Assembly (NCBI GenBank): GCA_050185515.1
Contig: JBFWZG010000002.1
Location: 1 to 62,979 of the forward strand
From: JAQSWP01 sp050185515
GTDB taxonomy: Bacteria; Pseudomonadota; Alphaproteobacteria; Reyranellales; JAQSWP01
Reading direction: 5' to 3'
DNA length: 62,979 nt
In this document: positions 24,915-33,955 of the stretch, one piece after another
How positions within the stretch are numbered: position 1 is the first letter of the stretch
Layout: every line of letters begins with the position of its first letter
Notes under the pieces: generated by a model
What the model was told of the DNA's origin: nothing
The model's database searches: none
Seen by the model: only the letters and a program-made list of their open reading frames with translations
Position numbers and translations under genes: made by a program

Positions 24915-25932
24915 TGGCCGCCTCCAGCGCCCGCTCCAGCTTCGGCCCGGTGCCCGCCGCGTCGTAGAGCCAGCACGCCGCCTGGGTGGCGCCGGCCGGC
25001 AGCAGGTCCGGCCTCTGCTCGGTGCAGCGAGTGCCCGCCTGCGGGCAGCGCGGATTGAAGGCGCAGCCCCGCGGAATCTCGGTCAGACGCGGCATCGCGC
25101 CCTCGATCTGCGTCAGCCTGCCCTGTTCGCCGCCGATCGCCGGGATCGAACCCATCAGGCCGCTGGTGTACGGATGGCGCGCATTCTTCACTACCTCGCG
25201 CACCGGACCGATCTCGGCGATGCGGCCGGCATACATCACCGCAACGCGGTCGGCGGTCTCGGCAATCACGCCCATGTCGTGCGTCACCAGCATCACCGCC
25301 GTGCCGTGCTCGCGACACAGCCGCTTGAGCAGCGCGATGATCTGCGCCTGGATCGACACGTCCAGGGCCGTGGTCGGCTCGTCGGCGATGATCAGCTTCG
25401 GGTTCGCGCACAACGCCAGCGCAATCACCACGCGCTGTCGCATGCCGCCGGAGAACTGGTGCGGATAATGGTCGACGCGCTGCTCGGCGGCCGGGATGCC
25501 GACCTCCTTGAGCAGTTCGATCGCCCGCGCCCGCGCCTGCTGCGCCGAAAGATCGATATGGGTCAGGATGGTCTCGACCAGCTGCCGGCCGACCGTGTAG
25601 AGCGGGTTGAGGCTGGTCAGCGGGTCCTGGAAAATCGCGCCGATCTGCGCGCCGCGCACCTTGCGCATCTCCTCGTGCGGCAGGTTGTCGATGCGCCGGC
25701 CGGCGAGGTTTATCTCGCCGCCGGCGACGCGGCCGGGCGGCTCGAGCAGGCCGATGATGGCGGCGCCGGTCAGCGACTTGCCTGCCCCCGATTCGCCCAC
25801 CACGCCCAGCACTTCGCCGGGATCGATATGAAACGACACGTCGTCGACCGCCACCAACGTGCCGCGCCTCGTGGGGAACTCGACCCGCAGGTTGCGGACC
25901 TCGAGCAGCGGCTGGTTGGCGGCGGCGTTCAT
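24907..25932 (-). CDS. Dpp/OppD-like peptide ABC transporter ATPase
   Basis: A 341-residue ATPase with Walker A GESGAGKSLT, signature FSGGMRQRVVIALAL, Walker B LIIADEPTTALD, switch VTHDMGV and the C-terminal cysteine cluster (GCAFNPRCPQAGTRC). It partners the F-type ATPase downstream and is separated by 10 bases from the dppC-like gene upstream. It may also serve the orphan permease pair at 18781-20666 (inference). Confidence 0.94.
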   Translation of the reverse strand: MNAAANQPLLEVRNLRVEFPTRRGTLVAVDDVSFHIDPGEVLGVVGESGAGKSLTGAAIIGLLEPPGRVAGGEINLAGRRIDNLPHEEMRKVRGAQIGAIFQDPLTSLNPLYTVGRQLVETILTHIDLSAQQARARAIELLKEVGIPAAEQRVDHYPHQFSGGMRQRVVIALALCANPKLIIADEPTTALDVSIQAQIIALLKRLCREHGTAVMLVTHDMGVIAETADRVAVMYAGRIAEIGPVREVVKNARHPYTSGLMGSIPAIGGEQGRLTQIEGAMPRLTEIPRGCAFNPRCPQAGTRCTEQRPDLLPAGATQAACWLYDAAGTGPKLERALEAANG

Positions 25933-25942
25933 CGGTCCGGCC

Positions 25943-26869
25943 TCAGCGCAGCTTGGGATTGAGCGCGTCGCGCAGCCAGTCGCCCAGCAGGTTGACCGAC
26001 AGCACCAGCGCCAGCAGCGCGATCGCCGGCATCATCGAGATCCACCAGTTGCCCTCCTGGATGACGCGGTTGCCTTCCTCGATCAGCCGGCCCAGCGACG
26101 GCTGCGTCGCCGGCAGGCCGACCCCGAGGAAGGACAGCGTCGCCTCGGTGATGATGGCCAGCGCCAGGTTGATGGTGGCGATGACCAGCACCGGCCCCAT
26201 GACGTTGGGCAGGATGTGGCGGAACAGAATGACGATCGGGTGGATGCCGATGACCTTGGCCGCCAGCACGTATTCCTTGTTTTTTTCGACCAGCACCGAG
26301 CCGCGCACCGTGCGCGCGTACTGCACCCAGAACGACAGGCCGATCGACAGGATGATCACGATCATCGCCAGCTCGTCGAAGCGCTGGTTGCCGACGATGC
26401 CGCGCGCCACGCCGTTGATCAGCAGCGCGATCAGGATCGCCGGGAAGGTGAGCTGCACGTCGGCGGCGCGCATGATGAAGGCGTCGACGGCGCCGCCGGC
26501 ATAGCCGCTGACCAGCCCTAGCGTGATCCCCAGCGCCATGGCGAACAGCACCGAGACGAAGCCGACGAACAGCGAAATGCGCATGCCGTAGAGGATGGCC
26601 GACAGAACGTCGCGCCCCTGCTCGTCGGTGCCGAGCAGGAATTCGGGATTGCCGCCCTCCATCCAGAACGGCGGCAGCAGGCCGTTTATCAGATTGATGG
26701 AGCCGAGATCGAGCGGGTCGGTCGGCGAGATCCACGGCGCGAAGATCGCCGCCAGAAACAGCAGCACCGTGACTATGCCGGCCGCGACGATGACCGGCGA
26801 CTTGCGGAAGCTGTAGGCGACGTCGCTGTCCCAGGCGCGATAGACCATGGCGGCGAGGCGGGTTGACAT
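25943..26869 (-). CDS. DppC-like peptide ABC transporter permease
   Basis: A 308-residue inner-membrane permease with LLGTDEQGRDVLSAILYGMRISL, an EAA loop around EYVLAAKVIGIHPIVILFRHILPN and LSFLGVGLPATQPSLG. The ATG at 26869 (MSTRLAAMVYRAW) is used because an upstream in-frame ATG lies inside dppB. It starts one base after the dppB stop codon, so the two permeases are tightly coupled. Confidence 0.93.
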   Translation of the reverse strand: MSTRLAAMVYRAWDSDVAYSFRKSPVIVAAGIVTVLLFLAAIFAPWISPTDPLDLGSINLINGLLPPFWMEGGNPEFLLGTDEQGRDVLSAILYGMRISLFVGFVSVLFAMALGITLGLVSGYAGGAVDAFIMRAADVQLTFPAILIALLINGVARGIVGNQRFDELAMIVIILSIGLSFWVQYARTVRGSVLVEKNKEYVLAAKVIGIHPIVILFRHILPNVMGPVLVIATINLALAIITEATLSFLGVGLPATQPSLGRLIEEGNRVIQEGNWWISMMPAIALLALVLSVNLLGDWLRDALNPKLR

Positions 26870-26870
26870 G

Positions 26871-27857
26871 TCAGTGGCCTCCCTTGCCCAGGCTGTCGAG
26901 CCGCAGCCGCGGATCGACGGCGTAGTACAGCAGGTCCACGGCAAGATTGATGACCACGAAGAACAGCGCGATCAGCACCAGGTAGGTCGCCATCACCGGA
27001 ATGTCGACCGATTGGACCGACTGGATGAAAAGCTGCCCCATGCCCGGCCACGAAAACACCGTCTCGGTGATGATGGCGAAGGCGATGATGGCGCCGAGTT
27101 GCAGGCCGGTGATGGTGATGACCGGCACCAGCGTGTTCTTGAGCGCGTGGCCGAAATTTATCGCCCGGTCGGTCAGGCCGCGGGCGCGGGCGAACTTGAT
27201 GTAGTCGGTCCGCATGACCTCGAGCATCTCCGAGCGCACCAGCCGCATGATCAGGGTGAGCTGGAACAGGCCCAGCGTGATGGCGGGAAGAATCATGGCC
27301 GACAGCCCGGACGAGGTGAAGAAGCCGCTGCTCCACCAGCCGATCTGCACCACCTCGCCGCGCCCGAAGGACGGCAGCACGTTGAGCCAGACCGCGAACA
27401 CCAGGATCAGCAGAATGCCGATCAGGAACGTCGGCAGCGACACGCCGATCAGCGAAACTGTGAGGAAGAAGCGGCTGGCGGGGCTGCGCGGATAGAGGCC
27501 CGTGAACACGCCGAGGCCGACGCCGACCACCAGCGCCATGACGGCGGCGACGAAACTCAGCTCGACCGTCGCCGGCAGGCGACTGGCGATGACGTCCATC
27601 ACCGGCTCGCTCATGCGGTAGGACAGGCCGAAATCGCCCTGCACGCCGTTGAAAACGAAACGCGCGAACTGGATCGGGAACGGATCGTTCAGGCCAAGCT
27701 GCTCGCGCAGCTTCTCGCGCTCGTCCAGCGGCGTGTCGATGCCAACCAGGCTGTTGATCGGATCGCCAACGAAGTTGAACAGCGAGAAGGCTATCAGGCC
27801 CACCGCCAGCATGACGACGATGGCCTGCAGGATGCGGCGGATGATGAACGCAAGCAT
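26871..27857 (-). CDS. DppB-like peptide ABC transporter permease
   Basis: A 328-residue inner-membrane permease starting MLAFIIRRILQAIVVMLAVG, with FARARGLTDRAINFGHALKNTLVPVITITG (EAA loop) and ETVFSWPGMGQLFIQSV. It follows the binding-protein gene across a 63-base gap that holds a 14-bp hairpin ending 15 bases before this start. No clear Shine-Dalgarno is visible between hairpin and ATG, so its translation is probably lower than that of the binding protein. Confidence 0.93.
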   Translation of the reverse strand: MLAFIIRRILQAIVVMLAVGLIAFSLFNFVGDPINSLVGIDTPLDEREKLREQLGLNDPFPIQFARFVFNGVQGDFGLSYRMSEPVMDVIASRLPATVELSFVAAVMALVVGVGLGVFTGLYPRSPASRFFLTVSLIGVSLPTFLIGILLILVFAVWLNVLPSFGRGEVVQIGWWSSGFFTSSGLSAMILPAITLGLFQLTLIMRLVRSEMLEVMRTDYIKFARARGLTDRAINFGHALKNTLVPVITITGLQLGAIIAFAIITETVFSWPGMGQLFIQSVQSVDIPVMATYLVLIALFFVVINLAVDLLYYAVDPRLRLDSLGKGGH

Positions 27858-27872
27858 CGGGCTGGCAAAAGC

Positions 27873-27904
27873 GGCGTGGTCCGGACTTGCGTCCGGACCA
27901 CGCC
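27873..27904 (-). other. Strong intercistronic hairpin between binding protein and permease genes
   Basis: A perfect 14-bp stem (GGCGTGGTCCGGAC with its reverse complement) and a four-base loop. On the minus strand it is followed by GCTTTTG. It sits between the binding-protein stop and the dppB start. Such hairpins usually protect the upstream message and partly attenuate transcription, giving excess binding protein over permease. Confidence 0.7.
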
Positions 27905-27920
27905 CCGTTTCCCTGCGATG

Positions 27921-29540
27921 CTACTTGATCGTCACGAACGACAGCGGGAAGACGTTGTCGGCCCGCTGCACGACGTCGACGTTCTTGCGCATCGCCCACA
28001 CCACCGCCTGCTGGTGCAGCGGAATGTGGCCGACCTCGTCGAGGTGGATCTTCTGCGCTTCCTTGAGCATGGCGTCGCGCTTGGCCTTGTCGGTCTCCTG
28101 CTCGATCTTGTCGGCCAGCTCGTCGACCTTCTTGTTGGAATAGCCGCCCGGGTTGAAGCCGCCCTTCTTGGTCGCCGCGTTGGGCGTCTGGATCAGCTGC
28201 TCCAGCACGTTGTGTGCGTCGTAGGTCGAGGCGGGCGACCAGCCCAGCATGAAGAAGCTGGTGTTGCCCGGCGAAAAGTCCGGCTTGCGCAGGATTTCGG
28301 CGAAGTACTTGGCGCGGGTCTGCGCGTTCAGGTTCACCTTGATGCCGATGCGGGCCAGCATCGATACGGTGGCCTTGCAGATCGCCTCGTCCTGGACGTA
28401 GCGGTCGTTCGGGCAGTCCATGCCGACCTCGAAGCCGTCGGGGTAGCCGGCGTCGGCCAGCAGCTTCTTGGCCGCCGCCACGTCGCCCTTCGGACGCACG
28501 TCGATGTCCTTGAAGTAGCCGTTGATGCCCTGGCCGACCATCAGCGCGGTCGGGAAGGACTGGCCGCGCATGATCGTGCGCTGCATCGCCTCCGGGTCGA
28601 TGGCGTACATGAACGCCTTGCGCACCCGCACGTCCTTGAACGGGTTCTTGCCCTTGACGTTCGACTTCAGCAGCTCCGGGCGCTCCTGGTCGAAGCCGAG
28701 ATAGACGACGCGGGTTTCGCGCCCGGCCACCACCTTGGTGTTCGGATCCTTCTTCAGCGCGTCTTCGTCCTGCGGCGGCACCGTATAGACGAAGTGCACC
28801 TCGCCCGAGCGCAGCGCCGCGGTGCGGGTGGCGGCATTGGCGATGCGATTGAACTCGGCGACGTCGATGTTGCCTTTGTGCTTGTCCCACCAGGCGGTGT
28901 TCTTGACCAGCACGGTCTTCACGTCAGGCTCGCGGCTCTGCAGCTTGAACGGGCCGGTGCCATTGGCGTTGCGGGTGGCGAAGTTGCTCTCGTCCGGCTT
29001 GGTCAGGTCGGCCACGGCGACGGCGCCGTTCTTCTCCGCCCAGGCCTTCGACATGATGTAGATCTGCGCCAGCTTGTCGACCATCAGCGGGTCGGGATAC
29101 TTGGTCTCAAGCACCACGGTCTGCTCGTCGACCTTGCGGATCTCCTTCATCGAGGGGAAATAGCCCTTCATGTTGGAGGCGCCGGTCGCCGCGCGGTTGA
29201 TCGAAAAGACCACGTCGTCGGCTACGAACGGCGTGCCGTCATGGAACTTCACGCCCTGGCGCAGCTTGAACTCCCAGGTCGTCGGCGACGTCAGCTTCCA
29301 CGAGGTGGCCAGCGCCGGTTCGAGCGCGAGGGCCGGGCTGCGACGCACCAGGCCCTCGTAGACGTTGCCGAGGAAGGACAGCAGGAACGTCTCGTTGCGG
29401 GCGTAGGGGTCCATCGAGTTGACGTCGCCGTCGTTCGCCCATTTGAAGACCTTGCCCTGCGCGAAGGCAGTGCCCGACGCCGCCGACGACAGCGCCAGCG
29501 CGCCCGCCGCCAGGATCAACGTCCTGAAGCCGATTTTCAT
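27921..29540 (-). CDS. Peptide-type ABC transporter substrate-binding protein (SBP_bac_5)
   Basis: A 539-residue periplasmic binding protein with a signal peptide (residues 1-26, AASGTAFAQG) and the DppA/OppA landmarks LRQGVKFHDGTPFVADDVVFSINRA and FKDVRVRKAFMYAIDPEAMQRT, quoted as ends of longer blocks. First gene of a complete importer operon (binding protein, B, C, D, F). The ATG at 29540 directly precedes the signal peptide; an in-frame upstream ATG adds residues unlike a signal. Substrate probably short peptides or a related amide. Confidence 0.92.
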   Translation of the reverse strand: MKIGFRTLILAAGALALSSAASGTAFAQGKVFKWANDGDVNSMDPYARNETFLLSFLGNVYEGLVRRSPALALEPALATSWKLTSPTTWEFKLRQGVKFHDGTPFVADDVVFSINRAATGASNMKGYFPSMKEIRKVDEQTVVLETKYPDPLMVDKLAQIYIMSKAWAEKNGAVAVADLTKPDESNFATRNANGTGPFKLQSREPDVKTVLVKNTAWWDKHKGNIDVAEFNRIANAATRTAALRSGEVHFVYTVPPQDEDALKKDPNTKVVAGRETRVVYLGFDQERPELLKSNVKGKNPFKDVRVRKAFMYAIDPEAMQRTIMRGQSFPTALMVGQGINGYFKDIDVRPKGDVAAAKKLLADAGYPDGFEVGMDCPNDRYVQDEAICKATVSMLARIGIKVNLNAQTRAKYFAEILRKPDFSPGNTSFFMLGWSPASTYDAHNVLEQLIQTPNAATKKGGFNPGGYSNKKVDELADKIEQETDKAKRDAMLKEAQKIHLDEVGHIPLHQQAVVWAMRKNVDVVQRADNVFPLSFVTIK

Positions 29541-29859
29541 GGATCTCGTCTCCCAATTTGGTTGTGCCGTCCGTTGGCCGGATGGCTCTGGCATGATGGA
29601 CCGCGCCGGCAGGTTTTGCCGGTTAGTCCTTGTCCTATCGCGTAGAACACTCCGGATTGGGAGTCAATCGCGTCTCGCTACGCGAACCATTGTCCGCCGA
29701 CAAGAAAGCCCTTCGAACCATGACGGATGCGCATCCGTCATGTCCCGCGCGCTTGGCGATGCACTGGCGCATGGCTGCGCTTTGGCCTTACGCTGTGCCG
29801 CAGCATGGTCTCCGGCGTTCCGGCCGGGATCGCTTCGAGCTTCCGCGGAGGACAGAGAC
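29541..29859. other. 319-bp divergent intergenic region
   Basis: This gap separates the divergent peptide-importer operon and aminotransferase gene and must hold both promoters. It contains a perfect 24-bp palindrome (29719-29742). Short open frames on both strands (for example 29630-29863 plus) show no recognisable protein and no ribosome site. Nothing else identifiable is seen. Confidence 0.6.
29719..29742. promoter_or_regulatory. Perfect 24-bp palindrome, candidate operator
   Basis: CATGACGGATGC is followed without spacer by its exact reverse complement. As RNA it could fold only with loss of the central pairs, and no T-run follows, so a protein-binding DNA site is more likely than a terminator. 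It lies 117 bases before the aminotransferase start and 179 bases before the importer start. Confidence 0.5.
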
Positions 29860-31263
29860 GTGACCCATACCGCCCCCAGCCTGCCCGGCAATTCGCTTCA
29901 GGCCCGCGACATCGCCTCGGTCGCCCACCCCTATACCCATCTCAAGAAGCATCTGAGCGAGGGGCCGCTGGTCATCGCCCGCGGCAAGGGCGTGCGGGTC
30001 TACGACGATTCCGGCAAGGACTATCTCGAAGGCATGGCCGGGCTGTGGAGTGCGGCGCTCGGCTTCGACAACGAGCGGCTGGTGCAGGCGGCGCTGAAGC
30101 AGATGCGGCAGCTGCCCTTCTATCACGGCTTCGCCAGCAAGTCGCACGAGCCGATGATCGAACTGGCCGAGATGATGCTCAAGCGCGCGCCGGTGCCGAT
30201 GGCGCGGGTGTTCTTCGCCAATTCCGGGTCGGAGGCCAACGACAGCGCGCTGAAGCTGGTCTGGTACTACAACAACGCGCTGAACCGGCCGCAGAAGAAG
30301 AAAGTCATTTCGCGCATCAAGGGCTATCACGGCGTCACCATCGCCGCCGCCAGCCTGACCGGCCTGCCCAACAACCATCGCGATTTCGACCTGCCGATCG
30401 CCAACGTACTGCATACCGACTGCCCGCATTTCTATCGCTTCGGCCATCCGGGAGAGACGGAGGAGCAGTTCGCCACGCGCCTCGCCGACTCGCTCGACGC
30501 GATGATCCAGCGGGAAGGACCGGACACGGTGGCCGCCTTCATCGCCGAGCCGGTGATGGGCGCCGGCGGCGTCATCGTGCCGCCCGCCACCTACTACGAG
30601 AAAATCCAGGCGGTGCTGAAGAAGCACGACGTGCTGTTCATCGCCGACGAGGTGATCTGCGGCTTCGGCCGCACCGGCAACTACTGGGGCTGCCAGACCT
30701 TCGACATCAAACCCGACATCCTGACCTGCGCCAAGGCGCTGTCGGCGTCCTTCCTGCCGATTTCGGCGGTGATGGTGAACGAGAAAATCTGGCAGGCCAT
30801 GCTGGTCGAGAGCGAGAAGATCGGCACGTTTGGCCACGGCTTCACCTATTCCGGCCATCCCGTGCCGGCGGCCGTCGCGGTCGAGACGCTGAAGATCTAC
30901 GACGAGATCGATCTGGTCGGCCATGTCCGCAAGGTCGGACCCGTCATGCAGGCGGGCCTGCGCAAGCTGGGCGAGCATCCGCTGATCGGCGAGGTGCGGG
31001 GCATCGGCATGATCGGCGCGGTGGAGATCGTGCGCGACAAGAAGACCCGGGAAGCCTTCGCCACGGCCGGCGCCGCCGGCGGCCGCTTCGCCATGCACGC
31101 ACAGGATAACGGCCTGATCCAGCGCAACATGGGCGATTCGATCGCCTTCTCGCCGCCTCTGGTCATGACCGAGGCGGATGTCGAGGAAATGTTCGCCCGC
31201 GCCACCAAGGCGCTCGACCTGACCATGGCCGATCTGCGCGCTTCTGGCGAGTTCAAGGGCTGA
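29860..31263 (+). CDS. Class III pyridoxal-phosphate aminotransferase (omega-aminotransferase type)
   Basis: A 467-residue PLP enzyme of the subgroup that includes beta-alanine/pyruvate and putrescine-type transaminases. It has ANSGSEANDSALKL (PLP phosphate binding), FIADEVICGFGRTG and the PLP-lysine in TCAKALSASFLPISAV. It moves an amino group from a non-alpha amine to a keto acid; the exact amine is unknown. The GTG start lies 7 bases after GGAGGA; the longer frame through the intergenic region looks non-coding. It converges with the MFS gene (9 bases between). Confidence 0.9.
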   Translation: MTHTAPSLPGNSLQARDIASVAHPYTHLKKHLSEGPLVIARGKGVRVYDDSGKDYLEGMAGLWSAALGFDNERLVQAALKQMRQLPFYHGFASKSHEPMIELAEMMLKRAPVPMARVFFANSGSEANDSALKLVWYYNNALNRPQKKKVISRIKGYHGVTIAAASLTGLPNNHRDFDLPIANVLHTDCPHFYRFGHPGETEEQFATRLADSLDAMIQREGPDTVAAFIAEPVMGAGGVIVPPATYYEKIQAVLKKHDVLFIADEVICGFGRTGNYWGCQTFDIKPDILTCAKALSASFLPISAVMVNEKIWQAMLVESEKIGTFGHGFTYSGHPVPAAVAVETLKIYDEIDLVGHVRKVGPVMQAGLRKLGEHPLIGEVRGIGMIGAVEIVRDKKTREAFATAGAAGGRFAMHAQDNGLIQRNMGDSIAFSPPLVMTEADVEEMFARATKALDLTMADLRASGEFKG

Positions 31264-31272
31264 TTCTATCGG

Positions 31273-32499
31273 CTAGGCCTTGTGCGCCCAGAGCGCCGAC
31301 CGCAGCCTCAGGAACGCCAGCAGGCAGAGCATCACCAGCGCCGGCGGAATGCAGGCGGTGTGGATGTCGGTCAGGTCCGCCAGGAAGCCGACCAGGAGGG
31401 CGCCGATCGGCGCGCCGCCCATGAAGCCGAGCTGGAACAAAGACAGGATGCGGGCGCGGTGCGAAGGCGGCGCCGCAATCTGCACGATCGTGCGTCCCTG
31501 CGTCATGTTTATGCCCGCCGTCACGCCCCAGAGAGCGCTCAGCGCCGCCACGCCGTAGAACGGCAATCGCTGCGACAGCGCCAGCAGCACGAAGGCGGCG
31601 ATCATCAGCGACACCAGCATGGCGCGGCCTGGCCGGCGCAACGCGCCGATCCTGACCTGGGCGAAGATCGAGGCGAGCGCGCCACCCCAGAAGAAGAAGT
31701 TCACCGTGGCGATCTCGGTGGCACCGCCGCCGAAATCGTCGCGCACGATCAGCGGCAGCAGCACCAGAAAGGCGCCGATGTAGAATATGCCGATCCCGAG
31801 CATGGCGACGATCACCGGCCATACCACCGGTATCGACCAGGCTTCGCGGATGCCGTCGGCGATCGCGGCCAGGCGTTTGCCGTCGCCGCCAGTCTGCTGC
31901 GGCGTCGCGGCCGTCAGTTTCCAGCATGCCAGCGCGCCCAGCGCCATGATCAGCGCCTGCCCGCACAGCAGCAGCGGCGCACCCAGCGCCTCGGCGGCGC
32001 TGGCGCCGGCCATGCCCAGAAGCTGCGACAGGAACTGCGCGCCGGTAACCAGCGCCACCGCCCGCGGCAGGTCGCGGCCCGCCACGTGCACCAGAAGCGC
32101 ATCGCGCGCCGGCATGGCGAAGGCGCCCAGCGTGCCCATGGCGAGGCCGAACACGACGATGGCCTCGAAGCTCAGATGACCGGCCAGCACCACGGCCGCC
32201 AGAGCGAGCGGCGGCACGGCGGCGAAGGCATGGTATCGGATGAGTAACTTGCGACCGTCGTTATGGTCGGCCACGGCACCGCCCAGCAGAATGAAGAGGA
32301 TCGCTGGCGCCATCAAAGCGGTTTGCGCGATGCCGACCAGGCGCGGCGGCGCTTCCAGCACAACCGCCACCAGCCACGGAAACAGCACCATCTGCAGGCC
32401 GAGACCGGCGTACCACGCGCCTAAACTGCCGAGGTAGAACGGAAAATCGCGATTGCGGGCGGCAGTGCCGGGAATAGCGGAGGCCATTGCTATGTCCAT
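31273..32499 (-). CDS. MFS transporter (exporter-like)
   Basis: A 408-residue polytopic protein with about 12 helices. After helix 2 it has GGAVADHNDGRKLLIRYH, the MFS loop-2/3 motif with D and R residues. It resembles MFS_3 (EntS-like) exporters; substrate unknown. Start at 32499 (MDIAMAS) or 32487; neither has a strong ribosome site. The open frame continues upstream only because it reads through the FNR/FixK box. It is divergent from hemA and shares the 154-bp regulatory gap with it. Confidence 0.85.
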   Translation of the reverse strand: MDIAMASAIPGTAARNRDFPFYLGSLGAWYAGLGLQMVLFPWLVAVVLEAPPRLVGIAQTALMAPAILFILLGGAVADHNDGRKLLIRYHAFAAVPPLALAAVVLAGHLSFEAIVVFGLAMGTLGAFAMPARDALLVHVAGRDLPRAVALVTGAQFLSQLLGMAGASAAEALGAPLLLCGQALIMALGALACWKLTAATPQQTGGDGKRLAAIADGIREAWSIPVVWPVIVAMLGIGIFYIGAFLVLLPLIVRDDFGGGATEIATVNFFFWGGALASIFAQVRIGALRRPGRAMLVSLMIAAFVLLALSQRLPFYGVAALSALWGVTAGINMTQGRTIVQIAAPPSHRARILSLFQLGFMGGAPIGALLVGFLADLTDIHTACIPPALVMLCLLAFLRLRSALWAHKA

Positions 32500-32572
32500 G
32501 ATTGTGGGATCGGCCGTGCCGGTCCTGCCGCTCTGCCGTGCGGCAATGCGCCACCCATGAGAGCGGCGGTTC

Positions 32573-32586
32573 TTGATATAAATCAA
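32573..32586. promoter_or_regulatory. Perfect FNR/FixK-type box between hemA and an MFS gene
   Basis: TTGAT-ATAA-ATCAA matches the FNR/FixK consensus TTGAT-N4-ATCAA exactly, and the dyad extends to 16 bp (32572-32587). The centre is about 74 bases before the hemA ATG and about 80 bases before the MFS start. In Rhodobacter and relatives FnrL controls hemA, which supports assignment to hemA, though it could serve both genes. Confidence 0.82.
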
Positions 32587-32653
32587 GGACTACCGGGGGA
32601 TGCGTGGCATTCTTGCCGGACATGGCATCGCCCGCCCCGCACTGGGATTCTCG

Positions 32654-33871
32654 ATGGACTACCGCAGCTTTTTCCGCCAGTCGCTGGCCGATCTCCAGAC
32701 CGAAGGTCGTTACCGCGTTTTCGCCGATCTCGAGCGCGAGGCCGGCAATTTCCCGCTGGCGCGCAACCATCGCAACGGCGGCACCAGCCAGGTCACCGTC
32801 TGGTGCTCGAACGACTACCTCGGCATGGGCCAGAATCCGGTGGTGCTCGACGCCATGCGCGCAGCACTGGATCTGTCGGGCGCCGGCGCGGGCGGCACCC
32901 GCAACATCTCAGGCACCAACCACAACCACGTCCTGCTCGAGCGTGAACTGGCCGACCTGCACGCGAAGCAGGCGGCACTCGTCTTCACCTCCGGCTACGT
33001 CGCCAACGAGACGACGCTGCAGACCCTGGGCAGTCGCCTGCCCGACTGCACCATCTTTTCCGATTCGCTGAACCACGCCTCGATGATCGCCGGCATTCGC
33101 AACGCCGGCTGCAAGCGCCACGTCTTCCGCCACAACGATCTGGCCGACCTCGAGCGCAAGCTCGAACAGGCCGGTCCGGGCGGCGCCCGGATCGTCGCTT
33201 TCGAGTCGGTCTACTCGATGGACGGCGACATTGCGCCGATCGGCGAGATCTGCGATCTGGCGCACCGCCATGGCGCGCTGACCTATCTCGACGAGGTGCA
33301 CGCCGTGGGCATGTACGGCCCGCAGGGCGCGGGCGTCGCCGAGCGCGACGGCGTGCTCGAGAAGGTCGATCTGGTTCAGGGCACGCTTGCCAAGGCCTTC
33401 GGCGTGATCGGCGGCTACATCGCCGGCGATGCCGAACTGGTCGATTTCGTGCGCAGCTTCGGCTCCGGCTTCATCTTCACCAGCGCCCTGCCGCCCTCGA
33501 TCGCCGCCGGCGCGTTGGCCAGCGTGCGCCATCTGCGCCGCCACAACGAGATTCGCGAGCGCCACCAGGAGCGCGCCGCCACGCTGAAACGCAAGCTCGG
33601 TGCGGCAGGCCTGCCGGTCATGCCGTCCGAAAGCCACATCGTGCCGCTGTTCGTCGGCGACGCCGAGCGCTGCAAGCGCGCCAGCGACATGCTGCTCGAT
33701 CTGCATGGCATTTACGTGCAGCCGATCAACTATCCCACCGTGCCGCGCGGCACCGAGCGGCTGCGCCTGACGCCTACGCCGCTGCACACCGATGCCATGA
33801 TGGCCGATCTGGTCGGCGCCCTGCTCGACGTCTGGAGCAGGCTGGGCCTGCTGCGCGCTGCGGCCGAGTAG
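32654..33871 (+). CDS. hemA: 5-aminolevulinate synthase
   Basis: A 405-residue PLP enzyme condensing glycine and succinyl-CoA, the first step of haem synthesis by the C4 (Shemin) route used by alphaproteobacteria. It has WCSNDYLGMGQNPVV, GAGAGGTRNISGTN, the PLP-contacting YLDEVHAVGMYG and the catalytic lysine in GTLAKAFGVIGGY. The ATG at 32654 gives the standard MDYRSFFRQSLADLQTEGRYR-like start. It is transcribed away from an MFS gene; a perfect FNR/FixK box upstream suggests induction at low oxygen. Confidence 0.96.
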   Translation: MDYRSFFRQSLADLQTEGRYRVFADLEREAGNFPLARNHRNGGTSQVTVWCSNDYLGMGQNPVVLDAMRAALDLSGAGAGGTRNISGTNHNHVLLERELADLHAKQAALVFTSGYVANETTLQTLGSRLPDCTIFSDSLNHASMIAGIRNAGCKRHVFRHNDLADLERKLEQAGPGGARIVAFESVYSMDGDIAPIGEICDLAHRHGALTYLDEVHAVGMYGPQGAGVAERDGVLEKVDLVQGTLAKAFGVIGGYIAGDAELVDFVRSFGSGFIFTSALPPSIAAGALASVRHLRRHNEIRERHQERAATLKRKLGAAGLPVMPSESHIVPLFVGDAERCKRASDMLLDLHGIYVQPINYPTVPRGTERLRLTPTPLHTDAMMADLVGALLDVWSRLGLLRAAAE

Positions 33872-33955
33872 CGCGACGCTTTCCATCCGCCGCCAAATCG
33901 TTCAGAGTCCGGGGACGGCTTCACGCCGCCCGAATGAATTTCCGATGCGCGGAGC

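Noticed and set aside
26847..29645. A 932-codon open frame on the plus strand opposite the peptide importer
   Set aside because: Typical high-GC antisense frame; rich in His, Arg, Gln and Asp with no domain, and exactly opposite well-supported permease and binding-protein genes.
29630..29863. Small protein in the divergent gap (77 codons)
   Set aside because: No ribosome site, composition unlike neighbours, and it runs through the palindrome into the aminotransferase start.
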